NCBI RefSeq assembly: GCF_015832195.1
Contig: NC_052034.1
Coordinates: forward strand, 6,039,501-6,103,500
Reading direction: 5' to 3'
DNA from: Motacilla alba alba
Lineage: Eukaryota; Chordata; Aves; Passeriformes; Motacillidae
Length of the DNA stretch: 64,000 nucleotides
Shown here: piece after piece, positions 21,850 to 50,400 of the stretch
Numbering within the stretch: the stretch's first letter is position 1
Layout: each line of letters opens with the position of its first letter
Program-made: the position numbers and the translations under genes
The notes under the pieces: model-generated
Told to the model about the DNA's origin: nothing
Database searches by the model: none
The model's input: the letters and a program-made list of their open reading frames with translations, nothing else

Positions 21850-21960
21850 GGGCCAGTTTCTGGTCCCTTCCCCGGGGCTGCCGCGATTTCCATTAATAGC
21901 CAGCCGAGCAGCCCGGCTAAAAATAACCCCGGGCCCTCTTCATAAGGCCCGGCCGGCCGC
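21850..21960 (+). promoter_or_regulatory. HSPB1: HSPB1 core promoter
   Basis: CTAAAAATAA at 21917-21926 matches both the MEF2 site (YTAWWWWTAR) and a TATA-like element. It lies 56-65 bp before the ATG, which puts the start of transcription near 21950. A weak heat-shock-like TTCtgGTCccTTC is at 21858-21870, with the middle module degenerate. CCATTAATAG at 21891-21900 resembles a CArG box. A MEF2-type TATA fits the strong heart and muscle expression known for HSPB1. No full consensus HSE is seen within 100 bp of the inferred start. Confidence 0.6.
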
Positions 21961-21981
21961 CCCCCGGCAGCCCCGCACGCC

Positions 21982-22342
21982 ATGGCCGAGCGCCGCGTCC
22001 CCTTCACCTTCCTGCGCAGCCCCAGCTGGGACCCCTTCCGCGACTGGTACCATGGCAGCCGCCTCTTCGACCAGTCCTTCGGGATGCCGCACATCCCCGA
22101 GGATTGGTACAAGTGGCCCAGCGGCAGCGCCTGGCCCGGCTATTTCCGCCTGCTGCCCCGGGAGAGCGCCCTGATGCCGGCGCCCGGCTCGCCCTTCGGG
22201 CAGGCGCTGAGCCAGCAGCTCAGCAGCGGCATCTCCGAGATCTGCCAGACCGCCGACAGCTGGAAGGTCACCTTGGACGTCAACCACTTCGCGCCCGAGG
22301 AGCTGGTGGTCAAAACCAAGGATAATATCGTGGAGATAACCG
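21982..22342 (+). CDS. HSPB1: HSPB1 exon 1
   Basis: Starts [19 protein letters not shown]. The ATG context is CACGCCATGG, a good initiation site, and it is the first ATG after the promoter element. It ends ACCG|GTGGGT in phase 1. It encodes the N-terminal region and the first strands of the crystallin domain. Confidence 0.97.
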
Positions 22343-23485
22343 GTGGGTGCCTGGGTGGGGCAGCTGCCGCCCTGGAGCGGGCTGGGGGGAAAGGGTGGAT
22401 AAGGGATGGGAGGAAGGGGAAGGAAGGAGATGGAGGAGAGGAGTGGAGAGGAAAAAGGGAAAGGGAAAGAGGAAATCGAGGCACAGAGGAAGGCCCAGCA
22501 GTACAGCTCAGTCTCAGGCTGCGCTCAGGTGCAGGGAGCCCCCAAGCCCCATACATTGACCCCTGGCTGCTGCTCTGCGAGGACACAGGGAGGGACCCCC
22601 TGGCTGAAGCCACAGAGGGACCCGGGAGTGACGTGGGGTGTCATGAGCCCTGCATCCCCCCCTGGATGCTGTGACAAAGCCCAGATCTGTGGCACGAGGC
22701 CAGGATGTGCTTCCTGCTGGGTGAGGGGGGGTCTGCAAGGAAGGGGGGCAATTCCCAGATGAATTCAGAGAGAGGGGGTTGCTCAGTCTCCAGCCCTGCC
22801 AAGCTGTGGGGCCAGCTGGACACTGCTGGGCCCCCTTGGCCACTCCCAGCTCCTGGCACTGCACTTTCCTCTGCTTAAATTTGGGGGATGCACCCGGAGT
22901 GGCCCTGCAGAGGGTCCCCACAAATTGCTCCGGGCTGAAATTATGGCAAAAGCCCCAGGATGGGCAGAATCAGCCCCCCACAAGTGTTGGGGTGGGGCAG
23001 GAAGGTTCCCACCCAGCCAGTCCCAACCACTGAGAGGTTTTGTTTCCTTCCAGGCAAACACGAGGAGAAGCAGGACGAACACGGCTTCATCTCCAGGTGC
23101 TTCACCCGAAAATACACGTAAGTACCAGGGAGGAGGGGAGATGCAGCTCCCGATGCCTTTGGGGGCGTTTTCCCACCCACCCGCGCCCTCCAAAGCCCAC
23201 TGGCCGAACTGGGAATGCTGCTCAGCCAAACTGGGAGAGGGAGAAGCAGCAATTTGGGCTGAGCATTGCATCCCCTGGGTTGGTGCTGCAGCCCTAACCT
23301 CCCCTCTCCTCCCCTCTCCTCCCAGCCTTCCCCCTGGTGTCGAAGCCACGGCCGTGCGGTCCTCGCTGTCTCCCGATGGAATGCTGACGGTGGAGGCCCC
23401 CCTGCCCAAACCCGCCATCCAGTCTGCCGAAATCACCATCCCCGTCACCGTGGAGAGCCAGGCCAAGGAGCCGGCCAAGAAGTAG
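21982..23485 (+). CDS. HSPB1: Heat shock protein beta-1 (HSP25/HSP27), complete
   Basis: ATP-independent small heat shock chaperone that forms large oligomers in the cytosol, holds unfolding proteins and modulates actin. Exons 21982-22342, 23054-23117 and 23326-23485 join to 194 aa, essentially the family length, with consensus splice sites. Visible marks: N-terminal SWDPFRDWY (WDPF motif, residues 15-23), an alpha-crystallin domain about 85-170 with [16 protein letters not shown], the dimer-interface segment [18 protein letters not shown] with the conserved Cys136 and Arg139, and the C-terminal ITIPV (I-x-I/V motif) at 178-182. Ser15 keeps the RxxS context for MK2, but the positions of human Ser78 and Ser82 read [12 protein letters not shown], so Ser78 is Gly and the Arg at -3 of the Ser82 equivalent is Gln. 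Confidence 0.97.
22343..23053 (+). other. HSPB1: HSPB1 intron 1
   Basis: 711-bp intron with GTGGGT donor and TTCCAG acceptor. Purine-rich between 22385 and 22490. No other feature seen. Confidence 0.85.
23054..23117 (+). CDS. HSPB1: HSPB1 exon 2
   Basis: 64-nt exon encoding [20 protein letters not shown], the beta6+7 dimer interface of the crystallin domain. Donor ACAC|GTAAGT. Confidence 0.97.
23326..23485 (+). CDS. HSPB1: HSPB1 exon 3
   Basis: Encodes [20 protein letters not shown] through the C-terminal ITIPV motif and a polar tail ending AKEPAKK, then TAG. Confidence 0.97.
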
Positions 23486-23690
23486 GCGGCACCGAGGAGG
23501 AGGAGGAGGAGGAGGAAGAGGAGAAGCCGCCGCTGCCCCCCGCCCCCAGCTGCCCCCGCACACCCACCCCCTTTTTACTTTTGATTTTGTACTCGCCCTG
23601 CCACTGAGTGCCTTGAATAAATGGGAAGGACCCGACAGAATCAGCCAGAATAAAAGCTGGTGAAGGAAACCTGTGCTTGTGGCGTGTCTG
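23486..23690 (+). other. HSPB1: HSPB1 3'UTR with two poly(A) signals
   Basis: A (GAG)n tract at 23494-23525 follows the stop. AATAAA occurs at 23616-23621 and 23649-23654, followed by GTG/T-rich sequence. Cleavage is probably between 23635 and 23690. Confidence 0.8.
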
Positions 23691-24351
23691 CCCCGGCACC
23701 TCGGCTGTGCCGTTCCTGTGGGAGCCGCCCCGGGACGGGGCTGCCTGGGGCCAGAGGGGCCAGCAGGGTCCCCGAGCCCTGCCCAGCACTTGGGGGCTGT
23801 AACCCAGGGCTCCACATCCCTGGTGTTCTCATCCCAAATCGTCACAGCCTGGGCTCAGCATCCTGGGGTCGATGCCCCAGACCTGCACACCCTGCTGAGT
23901 CTCCCACCCTGGATATCCCACACCTGGGTCTCCTACATCTCTGCTTTCCCTATCCACCTCCAGCATTCGGGGGCTTTGCATCCCACATCTCCAGCATCTC
24001 TGGTGTTCACATGCCAGGTCTCCAGCAGCCCTGTCTCAGCTTCCCAGTTTTCCACAATCTGGGTCTCCCGTATCCCAGGTGTCTCCAGTCCCAGATCTCA
24101 GCACAGTGAGATCCTCATCCCTGCTCTCCCAGGCTCAGGGTCTCCACATGCCCTATCAGAGAATATTTGGGGTTTCCACACCCCAGTGTCACCATCCTGG
24201 GGTGAATCCCTGAAAAACGAGTACACAAACACTGCCTTCGGGTCAGAGGGCAAATAGGGGCTTCATGGGCAGAACCCACCCCGGCAGCGCAGCCCCTTGA
24301 GCCCCAGCCCTGCCCCCAGTGCTTCCCCTTCCTCCCACCCCATTGTCTGAG
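23691..24351 (+). other. HSPB1-YWHAG intergenic, degenerate repeats
   Basis: From about 23800 to 24210 short phrases such as CCCACATCTCCAGCATCTC and CCAGGTCTCC recur irregularly, which looks like a decayed tandem repeat. No gene. Confidence 0.5.
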
Positions 24352-24600
24352 GGGCTGGGCTGGGGGCTCAGCTCAGGGGCTGGGTTTGGGGTTCAGCAGG
24401 GGCTGGGCTGGGGTTCAGCAGGGGCTGGGTTGGGGGCTCAGCAGGGGCTGGGTTTGGGGTTCAGCAGGGGCTGGGTTTGGGGTTCAGCTCAGGGGCTGGG
24501 TTGGGGGCTCGGCAGGGGCTGGGTTTGGGGTTCAGCTCAGGGGCTGGGTTTGGGGTTCAACTGGGGCTGGGTTGGGGGCTCAGCAGGGGCTGCAGCCTCC
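24352..24600 (+). repeat. 23-25 bp G-rich minisatellite, about 10 copies
   Basis: Units of GGGGCTGGGTTTGGGGTTCA with GCAGG or GCTCAGG ends. Each unit has three or four G-runs, so the plus strand could form G-quadruplexes. The open frames across it (GLGFSRGWV) come from the repeat. Confidence 0.92.
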
Positions 24601-25675
24601 CCGGGGGGCTGAAGAGGGGCTGGGCTTTGTCCCCTGTGCCATTTGGCCCCGGCTGGCCCCGTGTCCCCTGTGCCCTCCGTGCCCCCGGGTCTGTGGGCAG
24701 GACTGGCCCTACATGGCCGAGGTCAGGCCCACGGCTTCCATGTCCCCCGATGTTCCCTGCTCCGTCAAATCCCACTAATCCCCCCTGAGTCATCCCGCTG
24801 GCAGACGGTGACCTGCGAGGAATCCTGCAGCTGCGAGGCCCCTCTGCGAGCTCGGGGGGCTCCACGTGCCCCCCAGCCCCTGCCCCCAGCCCTCTGCCAG
24901 CAGTCCGGGCGGGATGAGTTTGGCGGGTCTCAGGCAGATCCTGGGGATCAATTCCCGATCCCAGCGATCGATTCCTGCTGCCGGGGGTCACGCCTGTGTT
25001 CAGGGGGTCCCGTGTGTGAGAGCCGGGGTGTGAGGCTTTTCCAGCCCACGCCTCGCTCCGGGGGAAGGAGCCCCCGAGGAGCATCCCCGGCCCCCTCCCC
25101 TCTCCCGTGGCCACCCCACGGTGACTTTCGCTTCCCCACAAAGCGTCCCCCGAGCCGGGGCCGGGGGCTGCGGCAGGGCCCCGGCGCTGGGATGGGGTCG
25201 GGGCGTCCCTCCGTGCGCGGGGGTGCCGGCTGCGCCCCCAGCCCCGCTGGCAGCCCTTGCCGGGGGTGTGGGTGCTGCGGATCGCGGCCGGGCGCGTCGG
25301 CCCAGGCGCAGTTTCTGTTTATAGTTGGCGGGGAGGGGAATATTTTTCCAGCGTGAGTCACCGCGCGTGTGGCTGCGAGCGGAAAAGCAGCGGGAAGGGC
25401 CGGAGGCGGGGAAGGCCGGAGGCGGGGAAGCACCCACCCGGCCCCCCTGAACCCACCCGGCCCCCCTGAACCCACCGCAGCCTCCCCGCGGCTCCCAGCC
25501 GGGCAGCGGCCCCCGGCCCGGCAGGAGCCCGGGCAGCCGGAACCCGCAGGGACGCGGATCCCCGCAGCAGGGAAGGGAGGCGGCCCGGGAGCAGAGCCCG
25601 GGGAGCCGGTGCCGAGCCCCTGGACCCACGGAGCCCCCCAGAAAGTCGAGACAGGCGATAACAATTAAGCAGCGC
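24601..25675 (+). other. GC-rich intergenic region with AP-1-like sites
   Basis: No gene seen. TGAGTCA occurs at about 24786 and 25353, the second as GTGAGTCAC. TGACGTCA, a full CRE palindrome, lies at 25676-25683 right at the inferred YWHAG transcript end. The tract around 25380-25640 is CpG-rich. Confidence 0.5.
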
Positions 25676-28524
25676 TGACGTCAGATCTGTAAGTTTATTT
25701 GCTCAATGTACGACGGCTACATAATGACTCACATTCATGATATTCCATCACTGAGGAAAAACTGCTAAGAATGGTCCGTGTGTGAAATAATTCCTTACAG
25801 AAACACGGAGTTGGAAAAATAATCACTGATTAGACCTTAAAAATAGTTCACTGCATAACATGACAAAAAGCACAAACAAAGGCTCATTCAAAGAACACAG
25901 TCATTGTTCTCCTACACTGTAATAGTTATAATTTCACCATGACGAACACCAGACATTAAGATTAAGCTAACACTGGTGTTTTCTTTTGCTTTTTTTTTTT
26001 TTTTCCTTTTTAAAAACAAAATCATATATAATTGCATGTCACTATAGCAACATCCATAACAGATCAGTTTGTTACGATCACTATTTGGTAGAGCAAACTT
26101 TACCCCCGAAAAAAAAAAAAAGAAAGAAAAATAAATTAAAAAACTTTAAAAAATTTTTGAAGACTATTTTGTCATAGGAATACATAACATCTACAGTATA
26201 AGTTAATAAATTTCAAGCTACTGTATAGAAATACGACACTAGCATGCACAATATTGTATCAATAGAGTAATGGAGCAGTAATCATTTCACTGGAGAGACA
26301 GTATCATAGGCAAGTGCATCTCTTAAAAAATGAAAGAAACCATTCAAGCTGCTTAAAAATCAAGTCCCTGACCCCCACTCCGTTTTTAGCCCTCTTGTGC
26401 CATCTCTCCTGCATAAGTTTCCTAAAGCAGCCAGAGCAAAAAGCCAAAAAGAGTAGCAATTATTTGGAGAGGAAAAAGAAAAAAAAAAGAAAAAAAAAAA
26501 AAGGATAGGTTTTGTAATTCCAGTAAATCACTTCCAATTATACAGCTGGGACAGCACTGCTCACGGGACACGGGGGCAGAGGAGGGAGGTCAGCAGCCTA
26601 AAGCATCTCCCGGTCCCGGCACGCACCGGCACCGCGCACCCCTCGCCGCGGGACGCTGCGCCCCCGGCTCCCCGGGGACCCCCGGAGCAGGGGCACCCGG
26701 GCCAAACAGGGCCGTGCCGGGCCGTGCCGGGGCTGGGGCGCTCCCGGGCGGCGCTCGGGGCCGGAGCCGCGTGGGTCCCCCCGGCAGCGGCAGCGGCAGC
26801 GGGAGCGGCGGTGCCGTGTGTGCCTCACCACCACGCGCCGTGTGGGGCTGGCCCTCGCAAGGGACAGGGAAAGCCTGGTTCCAAAATCAGCCTCGGAATC
26901 GCGACAAGGAGTTGAAGCATGGCTAGAGCACGAGCGCGGGCTCTCCTCGCTGCGCGGCGCTGGGGGAGCGCTGCAGGGCGCGGCACTCCGCGAGCCAGAG
27001 AGCAGCAGTGAACCTCCAACAACCATGGAAAAAATCAAAATTAAAGCTAAACTCACTCAAAAATGGGGTAAGTAGTACCTGCTAAGCAACTGAGATGCCC
27101 CAACTCCCACCCCCGGCCGGATCAGACAGACTGAGAAAAGATTTTGCTAAGAAGAGAACTAAGTTCCTGGGCTCCCGATGGTGGACAGAAATGTCTATGA
27201 TTGTAGCTCTTCCCTTGAGGAATTTCTCTACCAAATTAGTGTCTAAGCTCCTGAAGTTCACTCATTACACCACAAGCTTCCCCAGGAGAAAGGAAAACAC
27301 ACCCGGCTTCCCTGGTGACAAACAAGGGAGCCCTGGGTGCTGGAGATCTGCTGACAAACCTCATGGTACAGTGGGAGAAAGTCAGGCAGAGTGAAATGGC
27401 AGTGCAATCCCTGAGGAAGCAGCTGTGGCACCTTAAATCAGGATGGTCTTTTGAAATACCAAACACAGTACATGACATACAGACCTGAATGCTCTTTTTT
27501 TTTAATATTTTTTTTATTGTTTTTTATTTAAGTGGCATTTTTAAGTTTAAACACTTCCCCCTTTGTCTAATTAAGTTCTTAAACCTTTTGCTGTGGACTT
27601 AAAATAGTTGAAACAGCCGCTAGCCAAGCACCTGTTAAGCTGTTGACCAAAAAACTAGAGCAGCTTTGATGTTCCTCGGGCGGGCGGTCTTCTTGCCTTG
27701 GGCGACACAGAATAGCTAAAGCCAGTCCACAGGCGAGGACTGCTCAGGAAGGCAAGCCAAAAGAACTAGCAAAAGAAAGAAAAACAGACAATCAAAGGCT
27801 TGATGTCATATGGCTGTAATGTAGAAATACTGTAAACTGCAATTTAGTGTTAATACTGTAAGCTACCCTAATAAATATCTCAACCAAAAAAAAAAAAAAA
27901 AAAAGGAAAAAAAAAAAAAAAGATTGGATGGCCTAAATCCCAGGGCTTTGCGAGCCCCAAATTCTTTAGTTTTGTTGGTTTTATTTTTAATTCCTTCTCA
28001 ATTTGGGGATTTGCAGCTGCGCCCTGGCAGGCAGGGCGCTGCAGAGAGAGGCCCCGTGACGTGGGGCGGGCACACGGCACCTGGGCTGCGGAAACAAACG
28101 CTCGAAGCCTTACTGGAACCACAGAACTCCCTTTTTTTTTTTTTTTTTTTTCCAAATGTTTTTGCGTTGCTTTCCTTAAAAATGAGGGCCATTCCATCCA
28201 CGCAAATTCGTCTTAAAACCCTTTTTTTTTTATTTCTAGCAATAAAGTTAAATTAAAGACAGCTCCACTTGTATTAATAATCTACAGAACAGTCCATATG
28301 CCAGTGAGGCTGCTATTCCATACCAGCACAGCCAGCCTGACTTCCACTAGTGGTGTTTTGGCAAAAATGTCAACGAGGCAATCAAAGACAGGTTGTGGGG
28401 GGCCTCCCTGGGAAGGTGTCCCCTCCCTTTCCCTCCCCCACCCCGGACCCCCCCCCACTCGTGGGAAAAAAATAAAGACTGCAGTAGTTAGCATCAGCGT
28501 GCGGCTGCCAGTCCATCGGGGGGT
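25676..28524 (-). other. YWHAG: YWHAG 3'UTR
   Basis: About 2.85 kb, similar to the long 3'UTR of mammalian YWHAG. The distal poly(A) signal (TTTATT on the plus strand) is at 25694-25699, right where the sequence changes from GC-rich intergenic to AT-rich. Proximal signals at 28229-28234, 27523-27528 and 27513-27518 allow shorter forms. Several A/T homopolymer runs are present. A GC-rich, CpG-rich block interrupts the AT-rich UTR at 26570-27010. Confidence 0.8.
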
Positions 28525-46457
<17,933 letters not shown>

Positions 46458-46800
46458 CTTCGCGGGGTCCGGGGGGGAGAGGGGCGAGGAGGCTGCGGGC
46501 TCCGGGAGGAGGAGGTGGAGGAAGGAGGAGGAAGAGGAGGACGAGGAGGGCGCGGCGGTCTCGGCGCTGCTGCGGCTGAGGCGGCGGCGGCGGCTGCGCC
46601 CGGTGCTGTGCGCGCGCCGCGGGCCACCACAACCCCCCTGCGCGCGCCCCGCCCCGCCCCGCCCCTCCCCCGCTGCCCCGCCCACCCCCCGCCCGCGGGG
46701 CACGACGGGAGATGAAGTCCTCAGGTGCGCAAGCGGTGCCGAGTTTCTTCAGCACCGGCTCTCCCTTCAGAACTACACCTCCCATCGTACCCCGCGCCGA
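46458..46800 (-). promoter_or_regulatory. YWHAG: YWHAG 5'UTR and CpG-island promoter
   Basis: The 5'UTR on the minus strand is rich in CTC/CCG repeats. GC boxes (GCCCCGCCCCGCCCC) lie at 46646-46670, giving a TATA-less promoter with a start probably near 46600-46630. ACTACACCTCCCA at 46772-46784 fits the ACTAYRNNNCCCR motif bound by ZNF143, and a diverged copy in the opposite orientation is at 46706-46718. The CpG-rich region extends from about 45560 to 47160. Confidence 0.7.
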
Positions 46801-47249
46801 GGCACCGGCCCCTCGCCCCCCTGGGCCCCGCCTGTGCTGATTCACCGGAGCCCGGGCCGGGTGGGCCGCGGAGGGCGCGGCCCGGCCGGGAGAGCGGGGG
46901 GGCCCTCGGGATGGAGCCGCGGGACGGGCGGCCCTGGGGATGGAGCCGCGGGACAGCGCCGGGCGCGGGCCCACGCAGGGCAGGGACGCGCCGCAGGCCG
47001 CGCACCCTCACAGCCGGGTGCCGCTGTGGCCCGGGAGCCGTTCCAGCATGGACGCGCTCAGGGCGGGGACGCTCCCGCGGCCCAGGCACGGCCGCAGGCT
47101 GGGCTCGCACACAGAGCGGACTCGGGCATGGCCCCGGCCCGCTCAGAGCCCGCACGCACCGCACACGGCCCGTCCTCACCGGGCCCACTCGTAACCCGGG
47201 CCCACGGAGAGCCCACACACGGCACACGCAGGCCGTGCCCACTCGGGGC

Positions 47250-47480
47250 CCACGGGTGGCACAGCCTGGAGCCGCCCACAGGCTGGTCTGAGAGCCTGGA
47301 GCCACACACAGCCTGGTACCACTCATGGCCAGACCTACTCATGGCCCGTGCCCACACACAGCCCACGGGCACGCACAGCCTGGAGCCACGCACAGGCTGC
47401 TCTGAGAGCCTGGAGCCACACGCAGCGTGGTACCACTCATGGCCAAACCCTCTCATGGCCTGTGCCCGCTCACATCCTGA
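47250..47480 (+). repeat. ~114-bp tandem duplication
   Basis: Two diverged copies with CACAGCCTGGAGCC, ACAGGCTG(G/C)TCTGAGAG, TGGTACCACTCATGGCC. They begin at about 47251 and 47364, just upstream of the YWHAG CpG island. Confidence 0.75.
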
Positions 47481-50400
47481 TCATACAGCCTGAACCCACC
47501 CGCAGTCCAAACACACTCACAACCAGATCCCACTGAAAACCCTGATCCACTCAAAACCCAGCCCTGTTCCCATCCTGGTCCCACTCACAGCCCATGCTCC
47601 GTTCCCCCATGGGGACCCTGCCAGTGTTGCTGTGCCTGGGGTCTCTGACACTGTGGCACTGCTGGGCCAGGTCATGGTGACACATCTTGGGGTGAACCCA
47701 TGTCCCCTGCTTTCCCCTGCCCCCCTTTTCCCACGGAGAAGAGCATTCCCACTGGAGATCAGTGCTGGATAATGGACAATGACAGCCACCTTGGGCACGC
47801 AGTGCACTCACTCATGGATAACCTGTGGGATGAAAACGTGTCTGCTCCAGCCATGGGGAGAGCCACTGGGAGTCGTAAGACATCCCACTTTCCTAAAAAA
47901 ATCTATGGATAAAGTGATGCTGAGAGGAGACTACAGCACTGGGAGGAATGAAAGGGTTTAATGGATCCTGTTTTCCTAAAAAAACTCTGGATAAAGTGCT
48001 GCTGGGAGGATGCTGTGGCACTGGGAGAAAGGAAAGGGCTCTAATAAACAGAGTGATCCCAATGGAAGCACTTTATCCTGCTTGGAGAGAGCCAGGCAGT
48101 GCTGATGCACAGATAAGCACTGTCCTTCACATGCCACGTGTCCCTGGCCCTTCCCAAAGCCACTGTCCTCACACAGGTGCTTTGGGATGTGTGGGGATGA
48201 GCTCGGAGGACTCAGCCATGCCCCTGTGCCCTGTGGTTTCCTTCTGAAACCTCACAGGAAGCCTGGGTGGCACTGGGACGTGCCAGTGTCCTCAGGGCAA
48301 TGCTGTGGCTGGCCAGATCCCACGGCCACGGTCTCACCCACGTGGGTGGGGACAAACTGGCTTGGGAATGCTGGTGGTGGTGAGCAACACCCTTTTGGGG
48401 CAAGATCTCCGTCTTTGTTGTGGGTTTAGCACTGCTCTGCAAAGAACAGAGAAGGGCATCGCCTGGATTTGTGCAGCACAAAACCCTCCTTTGTTTACAG
48501 CTTCCGAGAGAAGAAGAAATCCCCCCCTCTGCTAAACAGGAGCAGAAACACGCCCGGATCCTCTCCATTTCCTCCTCAAAAATCAGAGGCTGTCTCCTCG
48601 CTGGCACCCCCGGCTTCACACCCCGCAGCGCACGTGGCTCCCGAGTGAAAACTGCCTTTGTTTGTGCCCAGCCTTTGTTTACTGCCCGGCCATCCCGAGG
48701 AGGGATCCCTCAGACAAGGACAGTTTATTCCCCTCCCCTGATAAAGGCTCATTCTTCCTCCCCAGGGGGCTCGCTGTCCTCTCTGGAGAGCTCCCACTGC
48801 AGGGCTCTGGGTTGTTTTCGCCCTGGCGCCACTTCTGGGAGAGGGTTTGAGTAGAAAATGTGCAGAATGCGAGAGGACATTAAAGGAGTTTGGTTCCCAA
48901 ATTAATTTTTCAGTTATTGCTGCTATTTCTTATCAATTATCTGGAGGTATCTGTGGGGCATCACCCGAGCCAAGCGCAGATCTGTGAATGAATGAGAGCA
49001 GATTCCCTGCTCATCCCCTTTTGGGTGATCCTACTGCATTTGGGCTGGATATATGCATCCTCTAACTTGGAAAATAAATAATATTATCCCTTGGGTACAA
49101 TTCCTGGGTTCTCATGGACAATATTGAGCACAAGCCCAGACCTGAAGAAGTACTTTTGCACCTGGAAGATCCCCTGATTTCTCCAAATATATCAACAGTC
49201 CTAATAAAAGCTGTTGCCTCTCCATACAAACCTTTGGAATCTTATCTAGTATTTTCCATAAACCTGGCACATTCTCAGCCTGCCCGACTCTGCTGATTTA
49301 CAGTGACCCTGTTTTTGCCCCAAAACGAGCAAATACTGATTTATTTCTGTCAGAGCACCAGAGCCATAAATACACTTCCCAACGCAGAGATTTCCTTCCC
49401 CGTCACAGGTCAGAACAGGATATTCATGATGCTGTAAATTCTTCAGAGTAGCAATCTGGCTGTAATATTTATCTGCAGTGAATCCAGCCCCCTTTTTTGA
49501 GCTCTGATGCATAAATCAACACCCCTCACAACACCTAATTCCTCTGCTGCACAGCCTGGGCAGCAGTGGGGTGAAGGTTTGCTGGTGGATGGTCCAAGTT
49601 AGCAGGTTCTGGTGGGCAGCACGGGCAGCTGGAGGCGTTACCTGGCTGGACATCACTAAATCCCCTTTTCCCACCTCTGCTGCCTGCAGACACCCTTCAG
49701 TGAGAGGCTGGGGCAGCTGCTGTGTTGGGAAATCACAATGACCCAAAGGGTGTGGGTCTGTTCTGCAGATGTCCCAGAAAAACCTAATAACCTCGATTCT
49801 GCCTGCGGGATTAAAAATACTTCTCTGCGTCCAAATGTGCCACTTTGTTAATTCCTGTGGCCTGGAAGAAGAGTCTTTCTCTTTGCATTTTCTTGCCTTT
49901 CCTGCTACGTCTTGTCAATGCCTTGTGGCACCGTGAGGGAAGGCAGGAAATTCTCCCTGACTTGGAGGTTTGCTTGGGTGAGCTGCTGACTGCTCTGAAA
50001 ATGGATCCAGAAATCCTCACCCTCACTGCCAGCAGGAGAGAGACAGTCTTGTGTCCCTAGCCTTGTGCCTTTTCCCTCCATGTCTGCCTGCTTGGGGCCA
50101 GGGAGATGCCCAGGGAGGGCCATGCCCAGCATGGGAGAATCCCAGGGAGGGAGATGCCCAGCATGGGAGATGCATGGTGCAGGTGTCCCAGCCTGTCCCC
50201 ACACCAGGAGCTGTCACCACAGATACACCAGCACACCTGCCACACCAGCAGTGACCCGCCTGCTTGGTGGCTTCAGCTGGTGGGTGGCAAAGCTGTGAAG
50301 GCCAGGGGACACAGGGTGGCATTTCCCAGGGCTGGTGTGTGGGCTGGGATGGGTCCCATCCCGGGATGCTGCCCAGGCTCCTGCAGAGCCCCAGGGCTGG

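Noticed and set aside
27840..27930. Plus-strand AATAAA followed by a long A run, resembling a retrocopy tail
   Set aside because: It lies in the minus-strand YWHAG 3'UTR. No coding remnant or target-site duplication is seen, and the T-run/ATTTATT arrangement fits a conserved UTR element equally well.
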